Source: an uncultured Ignavibacteria bacterium
Lineage (GTDB): Bacteria; Bacteroidota; Ignavibacteria; Kapaibacteriales; UBA2268
Reading direction: 5' to 3'
Assembly (NCBI GenBank): GCA_903862655.1
Contig: CAIOZA010000050.1
Span: 1 to 64,000 of the forward strand
Length of the DNA stretch: 64,000 nucleotides
A program made the translations under genes and the position numbers. Positions 32,065-41,297 of this stretch are shown in pieces (positions within the stretch are counted from its first letter, which is position 1; each line of letters opens with the position of its first letter). The notes below the pieces were generated by a model. The model saw only the letters and a program-made list of their open reading frames with translations. It had not been told where the DNA came from and did not search any database.

Positions 32065-33063
32065 TTAGTATTCCGTTGAATTGCGCACAACTGAATCGAA
32101 TATCTCGTTCGGAGTAATCGATACTATGCCGGGCTTTTCACAGACCGCACCAGCCGCGAGATTTGCCATTGTTGCAGATTCCTTGATAGTTGATCCTGCG
32201 GCGATTGAGGCAGCCATTGTTGCAATAGCAGTATCTCCTGCACCTGAAACATCAGCAACCATGCGTGCTCTTGTTTCGACAGATGAAACATCGCCATTAC
32301 TCTCGAAGAGCATCATTCCATCAGCTCCGAGAGTAAGCATAACGTTTTTAGCATCAAGCTTTTCCAAAAGCAATTTCCCACCGATGATAACTTCTTCTCT
32401 AGTCGAAAGAGGTAGTCCAAGAGCCATAGAAGCCTCTTTGCGGTTAGGCTTGAAGACAGTTGCCTGCTTGAAATTATAGAAATTCTCAAACTTTGGATCC
32501 ACGAAGACTGGTATGTTATTCATTTTAGCAAAAGCCATAACTTCGAGTATCAGAAACTCGGTAACAGTGCCCTTGTTGTAATCTTCGAATATAATTCCAG
32601 ATAAATTGTTTGCACCTTGGAGGGCTTTCAAAATATGTTGCTCTATATCAATCGGAATGGCATCGCGAACTTCACGGTCCAGCCGTGCGATCTGCTGATT
32701 ATTACCGATGATGCGGGTTTTGACTGTAGTAGGTCTTCCGGGATGAAGATACAAGCCAGAAGCGTCGATACCGGATTCATGAGCAATATTGGCAAACATT
32801 TTACCAGAATTGTCATCACCGAGAATCCCGCAGAGCAGGGGACTAATGCCGAGCGACTTCAGATTGTTTGCTACGTTAGCAGCACCGCCAAGATGGAAAG
32901 TTTCTTTTTCTATATCTATAACGGGAACTGGTGCTTCAGGTGAAATACGTGAAACACTGCCCCAGAAGTAACGATCGAGCATGACGTCGCCAATAACGGC
33001 GATGGTCTTGCCTTTTGTTGCAGATAGGATTTCCTTAACTCTTGATACTGTGAGATTGAGCAT
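32065..33063 (-). CDS. rfaE1: D-glycero-beta-D-manno-heptose-7-phosphate kinase
   Basis: A PfkB/ribokinase-type kinase: [20 protein letters not shown], then [29 protein letters not shown] and the C-terminal anion hole [20 protein letters not shown]. It phosphorylates heptose-7-P at C1, the step before the adenylyltransferase encoded just downstream. The start at 33063 ([14 protein letters not shown]) matches family length better than the ORF-track start at 33096. Confidence 0.93.
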   Translation of the reverse strand: MLNLTVSRVKEILSATKGKTIAVIGDVMLDRYFWGSVSRISPEAPVPVIDIEKETFHLGGAANVANNLKSLGISPLLCGILGDDNSGKMFANIAHESGIDASGLYLHPGRPTTVKTRIIGNNQQIARLDREVRDAIPIDIEQHILKALQGANNLSGIIFEDYNKGTVTEFLILEVMAFAKMNNIPVFVDPKFENFYNFKQATVFKPNRKEASMALGLPLSTREEVIIGGKLLLEKLDAKNVMLTLGADGMMLFESNGDVSSVETRARMVADVSGAGDTAIATMAASIAAGSTIKESATMANLAAGAVCEKPGIVSITPNEIFDSVVRNSTEY

Positions 33064-33110
33064 ACTATTTATCATAAAGTGTAATAAAGAATACAAAAAT
33101 ACTAAATGTT

Positions 33111-33818
33111 CTATTCATTACCATACATTGCGTCACGAAGGAAGTCATTGTATGGGGCAAGTGTCTCTGCTTTTTGTAAAAGAGTATCGATAATTTTCCT
33201 GGATTGAATGTCTTTATCTTTAATAGCTTGATAGACAGTGAATTCCTTCTGCCTGAGCCAATCAATTGAAGGATGGTCAGCGGGGAAACCGGCTGGAGCT
33301 TTCTTTAGCTTTTCCCCTTCCCACTTACCGGGGAATTCTTTCAGGAATTGTTTATCGGTAACGATTTCTTCAAATTCATCCCAATCCTTATGTATTTTTG
33401 TACGAATACTCTTCAACTGCTGTGGCTCTGGCATGTGGATTCCACCGGCAATGAAGAACTCCGTTGGTTCAATGTGCAGATAAATTCCACAAGACTCAAC
33501 AGGTTTTTTAGGACCTGCTTCTACTTTGAACGGGAAATATATGCCGAGATTCGTTTTGTATGGATCTTTGTTCTTACTGAACCGAATGTCACGGTTGATG
33601 CGGAAGAGTGATCTCTTTATATCTGCCATATAAGGAAGTCCAGTCTGAGCAAATGCAGAAGCCATCTCGAGAACAAAACTCTGGGTTGGAAATTTTACTG
33701 TATTTTCATAAACAGAACGGTTGGCATCGAACCATTCTTTGCTGTTATTGTTTTTCAATTGAGTGAAGAATTCAAGTACATCCGGTTTGAATCCATCGAA
33801 AGCAGGAAGAGACTTCAT
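33111..33818 (-). CDS. DUF2461 (TIGR02453) family protein
   Basis: 235 residues. LEFFTQLKNNNSKEWFDANR near the start, IKRSLFRINRDIRFSKNKDP YKTN-type core, then GGIHMPEPQQLKSIRTKI. These are the conserved blocks of the TIGR02453 family, widespread cytosolic proteins without an assigned reaction. Complete. It is in a leftward run with the SDR upstream and rfaE1 downstream. Confidence 0.88.
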   Translation of the reverse strand: MKSLPAFDGFKPDVLEFFTQLKNNNSKEWFDANRSVYENTVKFPTQSFVLEMASAFAQTGLPYMADIKRSLFRINRDIRFSKNKDPYKTNLGIYFPFKVEAGPKKPVESCGIYLHIEPTEFFIAGGIHMPEPQQLKSIRTKIHKDWDEFEEIVTDKQFLKEFPGKWEGEKLKKAPAGFPADHPSIDWLRQKEFTVYQAIKDKDIQSRKIIDTLLQKAETLAPYNDFLRDAMYGNE

Positions 33819-33829
33819 ATTTAATCCGA

Positions 33830-34759
33830 TTATATTAATAATTTTATAGGCTTATTTCCCATTGATAGGGTTTTATATGTTACAATACTGCTTTCATAAG
33901 AGGGCATTTTCACTCCGAGATCTGTTTCGGTCTTTAGAGTGATCAAGCCATAGTTAGTGCCCTTTGTCTTTTTCTCATCCGAGCAGCTAATTATATTTTC
34001 ATCAAGGTTATAGACTTTAGCAATAGTCTTTGCAGCAGTGTAATCCGTAACAAGATCTGACGATCCGGCATTATAAATACCCAATTTACCTTTGCCGGCA
34101 ATTTTATTTATAACAAGAGCGAGATCCAGAGCGTTGGTAGGAGTATATTTAGTATTATTGTCAAGAACTATAGGCTTTTCAATTAGAATCGATTCAAGTA
34201 TCTCATTCACAAAATCAGGTTTATTAATCGAAGATAAGCCATAGATTTCAGATACGCGGATAATTGAAATTTTATCAGCTCCGGAAATAGCGAAATTCTC
34301 AGCAGCAAGTTTGTTCTTACCAAAGTTTGATACTGGAAGTGGTTTGTCTGTTTCGGAATAAGGTCCTTTTACGCCATCAAAAACCCTATCAGTAGAAATC
34401 ATTATGAAATGAGCATCGATGATTCGAGCCACCTTGACTAGATTCTCAACAACACCTACATTATGATTCCACGCGCTTTTTTTATCAGAAGCATTTGTCT
34501 GCTTAAGATTTAATCCAGCTGTATTAATGATGACGTCAGGCTTTAGATATATCAGGGCTTCTCTTGTTTCTTTTGGCTGAAGGCTGCCGTAATTGAAAAA
34601 CTCAGTTATTGGAAACCGATCATTGATTGTTACGTCCGATGAAAAGCTGTAGATTTTATATCTTTGTTCAAGTGTGATGAATCGCAGCAAAGCCTCAGCA
34701 GTTCTCGATGAACTACCGATGATAGCGATTGTTTTATTGTATTGTGGTGTAGTTGCCAT
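33830..34759 (-). CDS. RmlD-like NAD(P)-dependent SDR protein
   Basis: 309 residues of the RmlD/SDR extended type: PDVIINTAGLNLKQTN, FIMISTDRVFDGVKGPYSET, FGKNKLAAENF, IRVSEIYG. The nucleotide-binding loop is IAIIGSSSRTAEALL in place of the usual GxxGxxG, and the active-site Tyr of YxxxK is Phe (NFGKNK). Both changes suggest altered or lost reductase activity. It ends next to rfaE genes, so a role in nucleotide-sugar chemistry is possible but unproven. Confidence 0.75.
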   Translation of the reverse strand: MATTPQYNKTIAIIGSSSRTAEALLRFITLEQRYKIYSFSSDVTINDRFPITEFFNYGSLQPKETREALIYLKPDVIINTAGLNLKQTNASDKKSAWNHNVGVVENLVKVARIIDAHFIMISTDRVFDGVKGPYSETDKPLPVSNFGKNKLAAENFAISGADKISIIRVSEIYGLSSINKPDFVNEILESILIEKPIVLDNNTKYTPTNALDLALVINKIAGKGKLGIYNAGSSDLVTDYTAAKTIAKVYNLDENIISCSDEKKTKGTNYGLITLKTETDLGVKMPSYESSIVTYKTLSMGNKPIKLLI

Positions 34760-34773
34760 AATAAATATAGAGA

Positions 34774-34789
34774 TGTTCCACGTGGAACA
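34774..34789. promoter_or_regulatory. parS: parS-like ParB-binding site 1
   Basis: TGTTCCACGTGGAACA, a perfect 16-bp palindrome (18 bp with the flanking A/T) that fits the bacterial parS form TGTTNCACGTGNAACA. It lies between mnmG and the SDR gene. An identical core is at 37008. Confidence 0.85.
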
Positions 34790-36655
34790 TTATTTTAAAT
34801 AAATAGCCAGTATAGATACATCGGAAGCGGAAACACCGGAAATTCTAGAAGCTTGACCTAAAGATGTAGGTTTAATCTTGGAAAGCTTTTCTCGTGCTTC
34901 TTTTGATAACGATGTAATCTCGTTATAATTAATACTGGACGGTATCTTCTTGTCCTCATTATCGAGGAAATAATTCAATTCTTTTAGTTGTCTCTGAATG
35001 TATCCTTCATACTTAACTTCTGTCTGAAGCTGAGTTAGTAGTTTTGTATCCTGAATGAATCCCAGAATTTCCTCAGGATGTTCATCTGTCAATCTCAAAA
35101 GCTTATCAAGTTGAACGGTTGAGCGTTTGGTAAGCGAATAATAATCAGTGGAATCCTTAACCGAAGATTCACCGATTGATTCAAGATACTCATTTGCAAA
35201 ATCTGATTTAATCTTGGTGCTCCTTATATAGATGTTTGCTCTCTCTCTTAGTTCAAGCTTCTTAGTTAACTTTTCAAAAACGTTATCGGGTATCAGTCCA
35301 TACTTGTTTCCATACTTCATTAGTCTTTCGTCGGCATTATCCTGACGAAGAAGGAGCCTGTATTCAGCCAGAGATGTGAAGATACGGTAAGGTTCTTCGG
35401 TACTTTTGTTTACCAAATCATCAATAAGAACTCCAATATAAGCCTCAGAGCGTTTTAGTATAAATTCATTCTGCTCTTTCAACTTCAATGCCGCATTAAT
35501 ACCCGCAATCAGACCCTGGCCTGCGGCTTCTTCATAGCCCGAAGTTCCATTAATCTGTCCTGCAAAGTAAAGCCCTTTGATTGCTTTCGTCTCAAGCGTG
35601 TAATTAAGTTGATATGGAAAAAAGAAATCGTATTCCACAGCATAACCAGGACGCAACATCTCGGCTTTTTCTAGGCCTGGAATAGCGCGAAGGCCTGCAA
35701 TCTGAATATCTACAGGTAAACTAGTAGAGAAACCGTTTACATAAACCGAGTTTGTGTTCATTCCCTCAGGTTCGAGCAGGATTTTGTGAGAATCTCTGTC
35801 TGCGAATCTGTTAACTTTGTCTTCAATCGAGGGACAGTAGCGGGGACCAGCTCCTTTTATACTGCCTGTAAACATAGGAGAACGGCTGAAACCAGTTCGA
35901 AGAATCTCATGAGTCTCCAGATTAGTATCTGTTGAATAGCACATCAGTGAATTCTTAACAGATACCGTTCTGTATGAGAATGGCTCCGGTACATCATCGC
36001 CACCACTAAGACCGACTTTAGAATAATCAATTGAAGAATTAAGTATTCTAGGTGGTGTGCCCGTCTTAAGTCTGCCCATATCGAATCCATATTTAACAAG
36101 TACATCCGATATAAACTTTGAGCTGGGTTCATCAACTCTACCGCCTTCTGTTACTACTTCACCTGTGAAGAGCAGTCCATTGAGAAAGGTACCAGCACAA
36201 AAGATAACGGCTTTTGATTTCAGTTTAGTGCCTGATCCTGTGCGGATACCCACAACTTCATTGTGTTCAATAAGTATCTCGGAAACAGTATCTTCAATAA
36301 TTGTTAGATTCTCTGTATTCTTTAAAAGATTCTGCGCTAAAATTGGATAATTATCTTTATCAATCTGAGCACGTGGAGACCATATAGCCGGACCTTTGGA
36401 ACGATTAAGCATTTTGAATTGAAGTCCGCCAATATCAGCCAGATAGCCCATCACTCCTCCCAGAGCATCAATCTCTTTTACAAGATGACCTTTGGCAGAT
36501 CCGCCTATAGAAGGATTGCACGACGGCCTTCCGATTGAATTGATAGACATTGTAACCAAAGCAACGGTACATCCCATGCGTGCAGCTATGTGGGAAGCTT
36601 CGATGCCGGCATGACCTCCGCCGATTACAATTATATTATATTGGTCTGAATACAT
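34790..36655 (-). CDS. mnmG: tRNA uridine-5-carboxymethylaminomethyl modification enzyme MnmG
   Basis: 621 residues. FAD-binding start [20 protein letters not shown], then [20 protein letters not shown] and the GidA signatures [20 protein letters not shown] and [15 protein letters not shown]-terminal helical domain ends [20 protein letters not shown]. With MnmE it installs cmnm5 at U34 of certain tRNAs. Full length. It lies between the two parS-like sites, and mnmE is the next gene upstream. Confidence 0.97.
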   Translation of the reverse strand: MYSDQYNIIVIGGGHAGIEASHIAARMGCTVALVTMSINSIGRPSCNPSIGGSAKGHLVKEIDALGGVMGYLADIGGLQFKMLNRSKGPAIWSPRAQIDKDNYPILAQNLLKNTENLTIIEDTVSEILIEHNEVVGIRTGSGTKLKSKAVIFCAGTFLNGLLFTGEVVTEGGRVDEPSSKFISDVLVKYGFDMGRLKTGTPPRILNSSIDYSKVGLSGGDDVPEPFSYRTVSVKNSLMCYSTDTNLETHEILRTGFSRSPMFTGSIKGAGPRYCPSIEDKVNRFADRDSHKILLEPEGMNTNSVYVNGFSTSLPVDIQIAGLRAIPGLEKAEMLRPGYAVEYDFFFPYQLNYTLETKAIKGLYFAGQINGTSGYEEAAGQGLIAGINAALKLKEQNEFILKRSEAYIGVLIDDLVNKSTEEPYRIFTSLAEYRLLLRQDNADERLMKYGNKYGLIPDNVFEKLTKKLELRERANIYIRSTKIKSDFANEYLESIGESSVKDSTDYYSLTKRSTVQLDKLLRLTDEHPEEILGFIQDTKLLTQLQTEVKYEGYIQRQLKELNYFLDNEDKKIPSSINYNEITSLSKEAREKLSKIKPTSLGQASRISGVSASDVSILAIYLK

Positions 36656-37007
36656 TTCAAATACGCTTAATTACTAGAGTTACAATTATTTAGAAGGGAA
36701 ACGACGATTTGAGTATATCTAAATTTGATTTCGGGTAATAGAATATACATTTTTTAATCTTTATCAATATATGGTTTTTATCATGTCATTCCTATGCATA
36801 CAGGAATCTATGATTTTCATAGTGAAAAAAAGATTCCTGCATTCGCAGGAATGACAGACTAGGGGGTAATTTTACAAACTTTTGGCTAATGATATTTAAT
36901 TATTCAGGTTTAATATTTGAGGACAAGAAGAGCTGCTTGTCATACGTGTTTTTTGGTAGGTCAAACATCCTTGTTTGACTAAAAAAGATTAATAGTGTTA
37001 ATAAAAG
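36656..37007. repeat. Intergenic region with 73-bp inverted-repeat element
   Basis: TGTCATTCCT at 36784-36793 and AGGAATGACA at 36847-36856 bound a ~73-bp element containing further inverted words (AGGAATCT / AGATTCCT). The right half recurs at 22728-22756. It looks like a small non-coding dispersed element (MITE/REP class). No gene is seen. Confidence 0.6.
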
Positions 37008-37028
37008 TGTTCCACGTGGAACACTTTT
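37003..37028. promoter_or_regulatory. parS: parS-like ParB-binding site 2
   Basis: The core TGTTCCACGTGGAACA (37008-37023) is extended to a perfect 26-bp palindrome by AAAAG on the left and CTTTT on the right. It lies just beyond the mnmE stop. Two identical cores within 2.3 kb around mnmG are most simply parS sites near the replication origin; the extension might also act as a terminator. Confidence 0.85.
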
Positions 37029-37041
37029 ACAGATTCTGAGT

Positions 37042-38391
37042 TTATTTGCCGATGCAGAAACGGGAGAAAATGTTATTCAGGACGTCCTCACTCCAGATTT
37101 CTCCGGTAATTTCTCCTAACGCTTTTGTTGCTCTTCGGATATCTATGGAAACAGCAGTGTTGTCAAGCCCGGAATTTATAGCAAAAACAGCACTGTTGAG
37201 TTCCTCCACAACCTGATTGAGAAGAGTAACATGTCGCTGATTTATCAAAATATCCTTTACTCTTTCTGTACTGAGTTTAGCTTTTTCTGTAATAAAAAGT
37301 TTTAATTCATCTATACCCATTGCTTTTTTGGCTGAGATAAAGAAAATATTATCAGTATTTTGGGATTCGCAATTTGCTGAATCAATCTTATTATGCACAA
37401 TTACAACTTCACTTTCTGGATATTTCAGACTAATCTGGTTCTTTAGATTGTCAGAATTATCCTGAGAAATTGAAATATCATTCAGAATAATAATCATATT
37501 AGATTGACCAAGTACGGATTCTACAAGCCGAATTCCTTCTATTTCTATAACGTCGTCAGTTTCTCTGATTCCTGCAGTATCGATTATCTTCACAGACATT
37601 CCATCGAGGTAGAGAGTTTCTTCGATATAGTCACGGGTTGTGCCTGGGATATGACTGACGATTGCTCTTGTTTTTTGAAGCAGTGCATTGAATAAAGTAG
37701 ATTTTCCTGAGTTTGGATAGCCGGCAATTCCTATGAAATAGCCTGAACGCAATATCTCCGATGATTTGTAGGAGGCTGAAAGATCTTTACAATAGGCGAT
37801 GGATTCTTCTACCTGTTTAATTATTCTATCTCTTTCAATCAGATCGATATCTTCATCAGCGAAATCAAGCTCAAGTTCCAGAAGGCTGGCTATATCCAGA
37901 AGTTTCTGCCTAAGCTCGCTAAGTCTTTGGATGAAGTTTCCCGCTAACTGTCTAGCCGCTGTCAGTGCACCTTTAATAGAATTTGAGTGAATAATATCAG
38001 CGACAGATTCAACCTGCATCAGATTCAATTTGCCATTGAGAAAAGCTCTTTTAGTGAATTCGCCGGGTTGCGCAGAACGTGCACCATGGCGTATCAACAA
38101 GGATATAATTTCCTGGATTACTATCGGAGATCCATGACAGGAAATTTCTACTGAGTTCTCACCTGTATAGGAATGAGGTTCTCTGAATACAGAAGCCGTT
38201 ACTGTATCAATAATTTCCTCATGATTTATCAAATTGCCATAATGTATTGTATGGGAGGCAACATCGGTTAATTTCTTTTTCCCAAGAAATGAAGAGTCAA
38301 CGATTGAAATTGATTCTGAACCGGATAATCTGATAACAGACAATCCTGAAATTCCGGGTGGAGTAGCAAGTGCAATAATCGTATCAGTCAA
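37042..38391 (-). CDS. mnmE: tRNA modification GTPase MnmE
   Basis: 449 residues: N-terminal folate-binding domain (TDTIIALATPPGISGLSVIR, HGSPIVIQEI, GEFTKRAFLNGKLNL), the G domain from ~220 (GYPNSGKSTLFNALLQK, IPGTTRDYIEE, DTAGIRET, NKID), and the C-terminal FCIGK motif carrying the essential Cys. It acts with MnmG on tRNA U34. Complete, in the usual mnmE-mnmG order. Confidence 0.97.
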   Translation of the reverse strand: MTDTIIALATPPGISGLSVIRLSGSESISIVDSSFLGKKKLTDVASHTIHYGNLINHEEIIDTVTASVFREPHSYTGENSVEISCHGSPIVIQEIISLLIRHGARSAQPGEFTKRAFLNGKLNLMQVESVADIIHSNSIKGALTAARQLAGNFIQRLSELRQKLLDIASLLELELDFADEDIDLIERDRIIKQVEESIAYCKDLSASYKSSEILRSGYFIGIAGYPNSGKSTLFNALLQKTRAIVSHIPGTTRDYIEETLYLDGMSVKIIDTAGIRETDDVIEIEGIRLVESVLGQSNMIIILNDISISQDNSDNLKNQISLKYPESEVVIVHNKIDSANCESQNTDNIFFISAKKAMGIDELKLFITEKAKLSTERVKDILINQRHVTLLNQVVEELNSAVFAINSGLDNTAVSIDIRRATKALGEITGEIWSEDVLNNIFSRFCIGK

Positions 38392-38697
38392 TTTTTTTTC
38401 TCTCTGTAATATTTATTTCTTAATTTACGAATTAATGTTTTATTATATGATGAAAATTTGTTCTTTATAATTTAAAATTTGCGACATAAACATTACCGTC
38501 TGTCGGGTTGTTTATATGTTTAACAGCGTCAATTTTTTAGAGATTTTTCTCTAAAAACCGACCTTCATAAATTGGCGTTACGGGGAGTTTGGGGTAACTT
38601 TAATAGTACGAGGTGGCTTTTGGGTTGCATTGGGCAGCGTCGGTTTAAATAGGCTAAATTAAGATGCTATATTGTAATTATTTTTTAACAGTGTTAA
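38392..38697. other. Divergent intergenic region with stem-loop
   Basis: Genes point away on both sides. TTTTTAGAG (38534-38542) and CTCTAAAAA (38549-38557) form a perfect 9-bp hairpin, with an outer CGTCAATTT/AAATTGGCG pair around it. From 38579 a GC-richer, G-biased segment (GGGGAGTTTGGGGTAACTTT and GGTGGCTTTTGGGTTGC) differs from the surroundings; its role is unknown. No DnaA box is visible. Confidence 0.4.
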
Positions 38698-39816
38698 ATG
38701 GACTATGATTTTGTAATAATCGGAGCCGGTGTTATTGGCTTAGCTTGCGCAGAAAAAATTTCTAAACTTGGACATTCTTGTTTGGTAATAGAAAGAAATC
38801 CGGGTTTTGGATGGGAAACAAGTTCAAGAAATTCAGAAGTTATTCATGCAGGAATATATTATCCTCAGAATTCCTTAAAAGCTAAATTATGTGTTTCGGG
38901 AAATAGGAGTATATATGAATGGTGCGTTAAGTATGATATTCCTCATAGAAGAATTGGAAAGTTTATTATTGCTGTTGACGAAAATGAAGAATTTGAAGTT
39001 GAGCAAATTTTTGAAAATGCAAAGCGAAATGGAGTTGACGGAATTCGGAAGGTCAGTCTATTTGATTTTGAAAAGGCAGAACCAAATATAAAAGCAAAAT
39101 CAGCAATATTTTCGAAGGACACAGGCATAATCGATTCGCATAAATTTATGGCATCATTAGAAGAATTAGCCAAAAAAAGCGGAACAGACTTCGCATATAA
39201 GCATAAAGTAGTAAATATTGAAAAAAGTAATCAAGGATACGAATTAGAGATAATTGACCCATTTGGAGAAAACTGTCGAATATCAGCCAATTATATAATT
39301 AACGCAGCAGGTTTGGATTGCGACACAATTTCAGAGCTGGCAGGTATTAATGTAGATAAAGCTTGCTACAGGCTTCAGTACTGTCGCGGGCATTATTTCA
39401 AGTTAAACTCAGCAAAACGAAATATGGTCAATCATCTGATTTATCCGGTTCCAAATAAGAGTTTATCCGGTTTAGGAATACATGTTACTATCGACATGGC
39501 TGGAGACCTTAAGCTTGGTCCCGACACAGAATTCCTAACCGAAAGAACACAGGACTACACAGTAAATGAGCATTTGAAGCAAAAATTTTACGATGCTGCT
39601 CAAAGATATATCCCAACCTTGGATCTAGAGGACATTCAACCTGATCAGGCAGGGATCAGACCCAAGTTGAAAGCTGAAAAGGGAGAATTCAGGGACTTTA
39701 TCATCAAAGAAGAAAGCGACAAAGGATTACCACGATTAATTAACCTCATTGGCATCGAATCGCCTGGACTGACCGCAAGTTTGGCAATAGCAGAAGAAGT
39801 CAGAACACTTATATAA
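38698..39816 (+). CDS. FAD-dependent oxidoreductase, L-2-hydroxyglutarate dehydrogenase-like
   Basis: 372 residues of the DAO family. FAD motif FVIIGAGVIGLACAEKISKL, then SSRNSEVIHAGIYYPQNSLK (the conserved block with the HAGIYY pattern of LhgO-type enzymes), CRGHYFKL, PVPNKSLSGLGIHVTIDMAG and GPDTEFL, and the C-terminal LINLIGIESPGLTASLAIAE. It probably oxidises a 2-hydroxy acid and passes electrons to quinone. The closest known function is L-2-hydroxyglutarate oxidation, but related proteins act on other substrates. Confidence 0.85.
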   Translation: MDYDFVIIGAGVIGLACAEKISKLGHSCLVIERNPGFGWETSSRNSEVIHAGIYYPQNSLKAKLCVSGNRSIYEWCVKYDIPHRRIGKFIIAVDENEEFEVEQIFENAKRNGVDGIRKVSLFDFEKAEPNIKAKSAIFSKDTGIIDSHKFMASLEELAKKSGTDFAYKHKVVNIEKSNQGYELEIIDPFGENCRISANYIINAAGLDCDTISELAGINVDKACYRLQYCRGHYFKLNSAKRNMVNHLIYPVPNKSLSGLGIHVTIDMAGDLKLGPDTEFLTERTQDYTVNEHLKQKFYDAAQRYIPTLDLEDIQPDQAGIRPKLKAEKGEFRDFIIKEESDKGLPRLINLIGIESPGLTASLAIAEEVRTLI

Positions 39817-39890
39817 TAATTTAAATGGCATAAAAATTGTTATAATCTGATAAATTGATATAATTATGTTTTATATTATTTTGAGTTGCT

Positions 39891-40844
39891 ATGAATATTC
39901 TTGTAGTTGGCGGTTCCGGATATATAGGTGGTGCTATCACCGATTTATTACTAGAAACAAATCATAAGGTTCTGGTTTACGATTCACTGTTGTACGAAGA
40001 TAGCTATAGAAAAGTAGTTGACTTCATATATGGTGATATGAGAGATACAGCAAAGTTAAAAAAATATCTTGATTGGTCTGATGTTGTAATCTGGCTGGGT
40101 GCCTTAGTAGGTGATGGTGCTTGTGCACTAAATCCCGATGTAAGTGTTCAGATAAATCAAAATACAGTGAAATGGTTATCAGAAAATTATGATAAACGAA
40201 TTATATTTATGTCAACATGTTCTGTTTATGGTGCTCAGGACGGAGAGCTTAATGAAGACTCACCTCTAAATCCGCTATCTGTTTATGCTGTTACTAAAGC
40301 TAATGCTGAACGGCACTTGAAAGATAATAATGCGATAATTTTCCGACTAGGAACTATTTTCGGTGTTTCCGATTTATTCTCAAGAATTAGAATGGATCTT
40401 GTTGTCAACTTATTAACTCTAAAAGCTTTCATGGATAATAAACTTTCAGTATTTGGCGGAGATCAGTTCAGGCCATTACTGCATGTTAAAGATGTTGCCA
40501 GAGCCGTTGTTGCGAATGTTGATACTGATTTTACAGGAGTTTACAATTTACACAGACAGAATGTTAGAATCATTGATTTAGCATATCAAATAAGAAATCA
40601 TTTTCCTGATGTTGAAATGCAGGTTTCAGAGATGCAGTTCCAGGATACGAGAAATTACAGAGTAAGCAGTGATAAGGCTAAAAATATTCTTAAATGGAAA
40701 TCGATTTACTCTATTGATGATGGAATTGATGAAGTTAAGGAATTGCTTGAAAATCGCAGAATAAAAGATGTAATGAACCCCAGATATACTAATCAAACAT
40801 TTTTGAAGCAATTTGTTCCGGAATTAGAAAAAATAGTTTATTGA
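39891..40844 (+). CDS. NAD-dependent nucleotide-sugar epimerase/dehydratase
   Basis: 317 residues of the extended SDR family: ILVVGGSGYIGGAITDLLLE (GxxGxxG), ALVGDGACALNP, IFMSTCSVYGAQDGE, and the YxxxK site in LSVYAVTKANAERHL. GGDQFRPLLHVKDVARAVV is the usual sugar-binding block. It is the first gene of a cluster with a cupin epimerase, an RmlD-like reductase and a UDP-GlcNAc 2-epimerase-like enzyme, eight bases before the cupin gene. It probably makes a keto-sugar for the surface glycan. The exact sugar cannot be read. Confidence 0.88.
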   Translation: MNILVVGGSGYIGGAITDLLLETNHKVLVYDSLLYEDSYRKVVDFIYGDMRDTAKLKKYLDWSDVVIWLGALVGDGACALNPDVSVQINQNTVKWLSENYDKRIIFMSTCSVYGAQDGELNEDSPLNPLSVYAVTKANAERHLKDNNAIIFRLGTIFGVSDLFSRIRMDLVVNLLTLKAFMDNKLSVFGGDQFRPLLHVKDVARAVVANVDTDFTGVYNLHRQNVRIIDLAYQIRNHFPDVEMQVSEMQFQDTRNYRVSSDKAKNILKWKSIYSIDDGIDEVKELLENRRIKDVMNPRYTNQTFLKQFVPELEKIVY

Positions 40845-40851
40845 GGTTATA

Positions 40852-41295
40852 ATGGAAGATAATATAATTTTACTAAATGGTGGATTAGCAGTTGACGACA
40901 GAGGTCAGGTCTCTTTTGTAAATGATTTTCATTTCGAAAATGTCAAAAGATTCTATATGGTCTCTAATCATAAGCAAGGATTTATCCGAGCCTGGCATGG
41001 TCACAAGAACGAATCTAAGTATGTAAGTGTTGTTAGTGGAAGTGCTTTAGTTGGTGCAGTTCAAATTGATAGTTGGGATAATCCATCAAAAGATATTAAG
41101 CCGGAAAAATACATACTATCTGAAAATAAACCACAGATTTTGTATATTCCAAAAGGCTATGCTAATGGATTTATGTCCCTGACTAAAGATACTAAGATAA
41201 TGTTTTATTCTACCTCAGCTTTAGAAGATAGTCTTAACGACGATTTTAGATTTGATTCGAGGCATTGGGATATCTGGAATATAATTGAAAGGTAA
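40852..41295 (+). CDS. dTDP-4-dehydrorhamnose 3,5-epimerase-like cupin protein
   Basis: 147 residues. A cupin/RmlC fold is suggested by VNDFHFENVKRFYMVSNHKQ, GFIRAWHGHKNESKYVSVVS, and YIPKGYANGFMSL. The H in RAWHGH is at the position of the RmlC catalytic His. It probably epimerises a 4-keto sugar made by the neighbouring SDR. Two bases separate it from the next gene. Confidence 0.85.
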   Translation: MEDNIILLNGGLAVDDRGQVSFVNDFHFENVKRFYMVSNHKQGFIRAWHGHKNESKYVSVVSGSALVGAVQIDSWDNPSKDIKPEKYILSENKPQILYIPKGYANGFMSLTKDTKIMFYSTSALEDSLNDDFRFDSRHWDIWNIIER

Positions 41296-41297
41296 TA

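Noticed and set aside
38392-38697. Alternative oriC at the gene-strand switch
   Set aside because: No DnaA-box-like sequence could be found there, unlike the 23.5-kb region.
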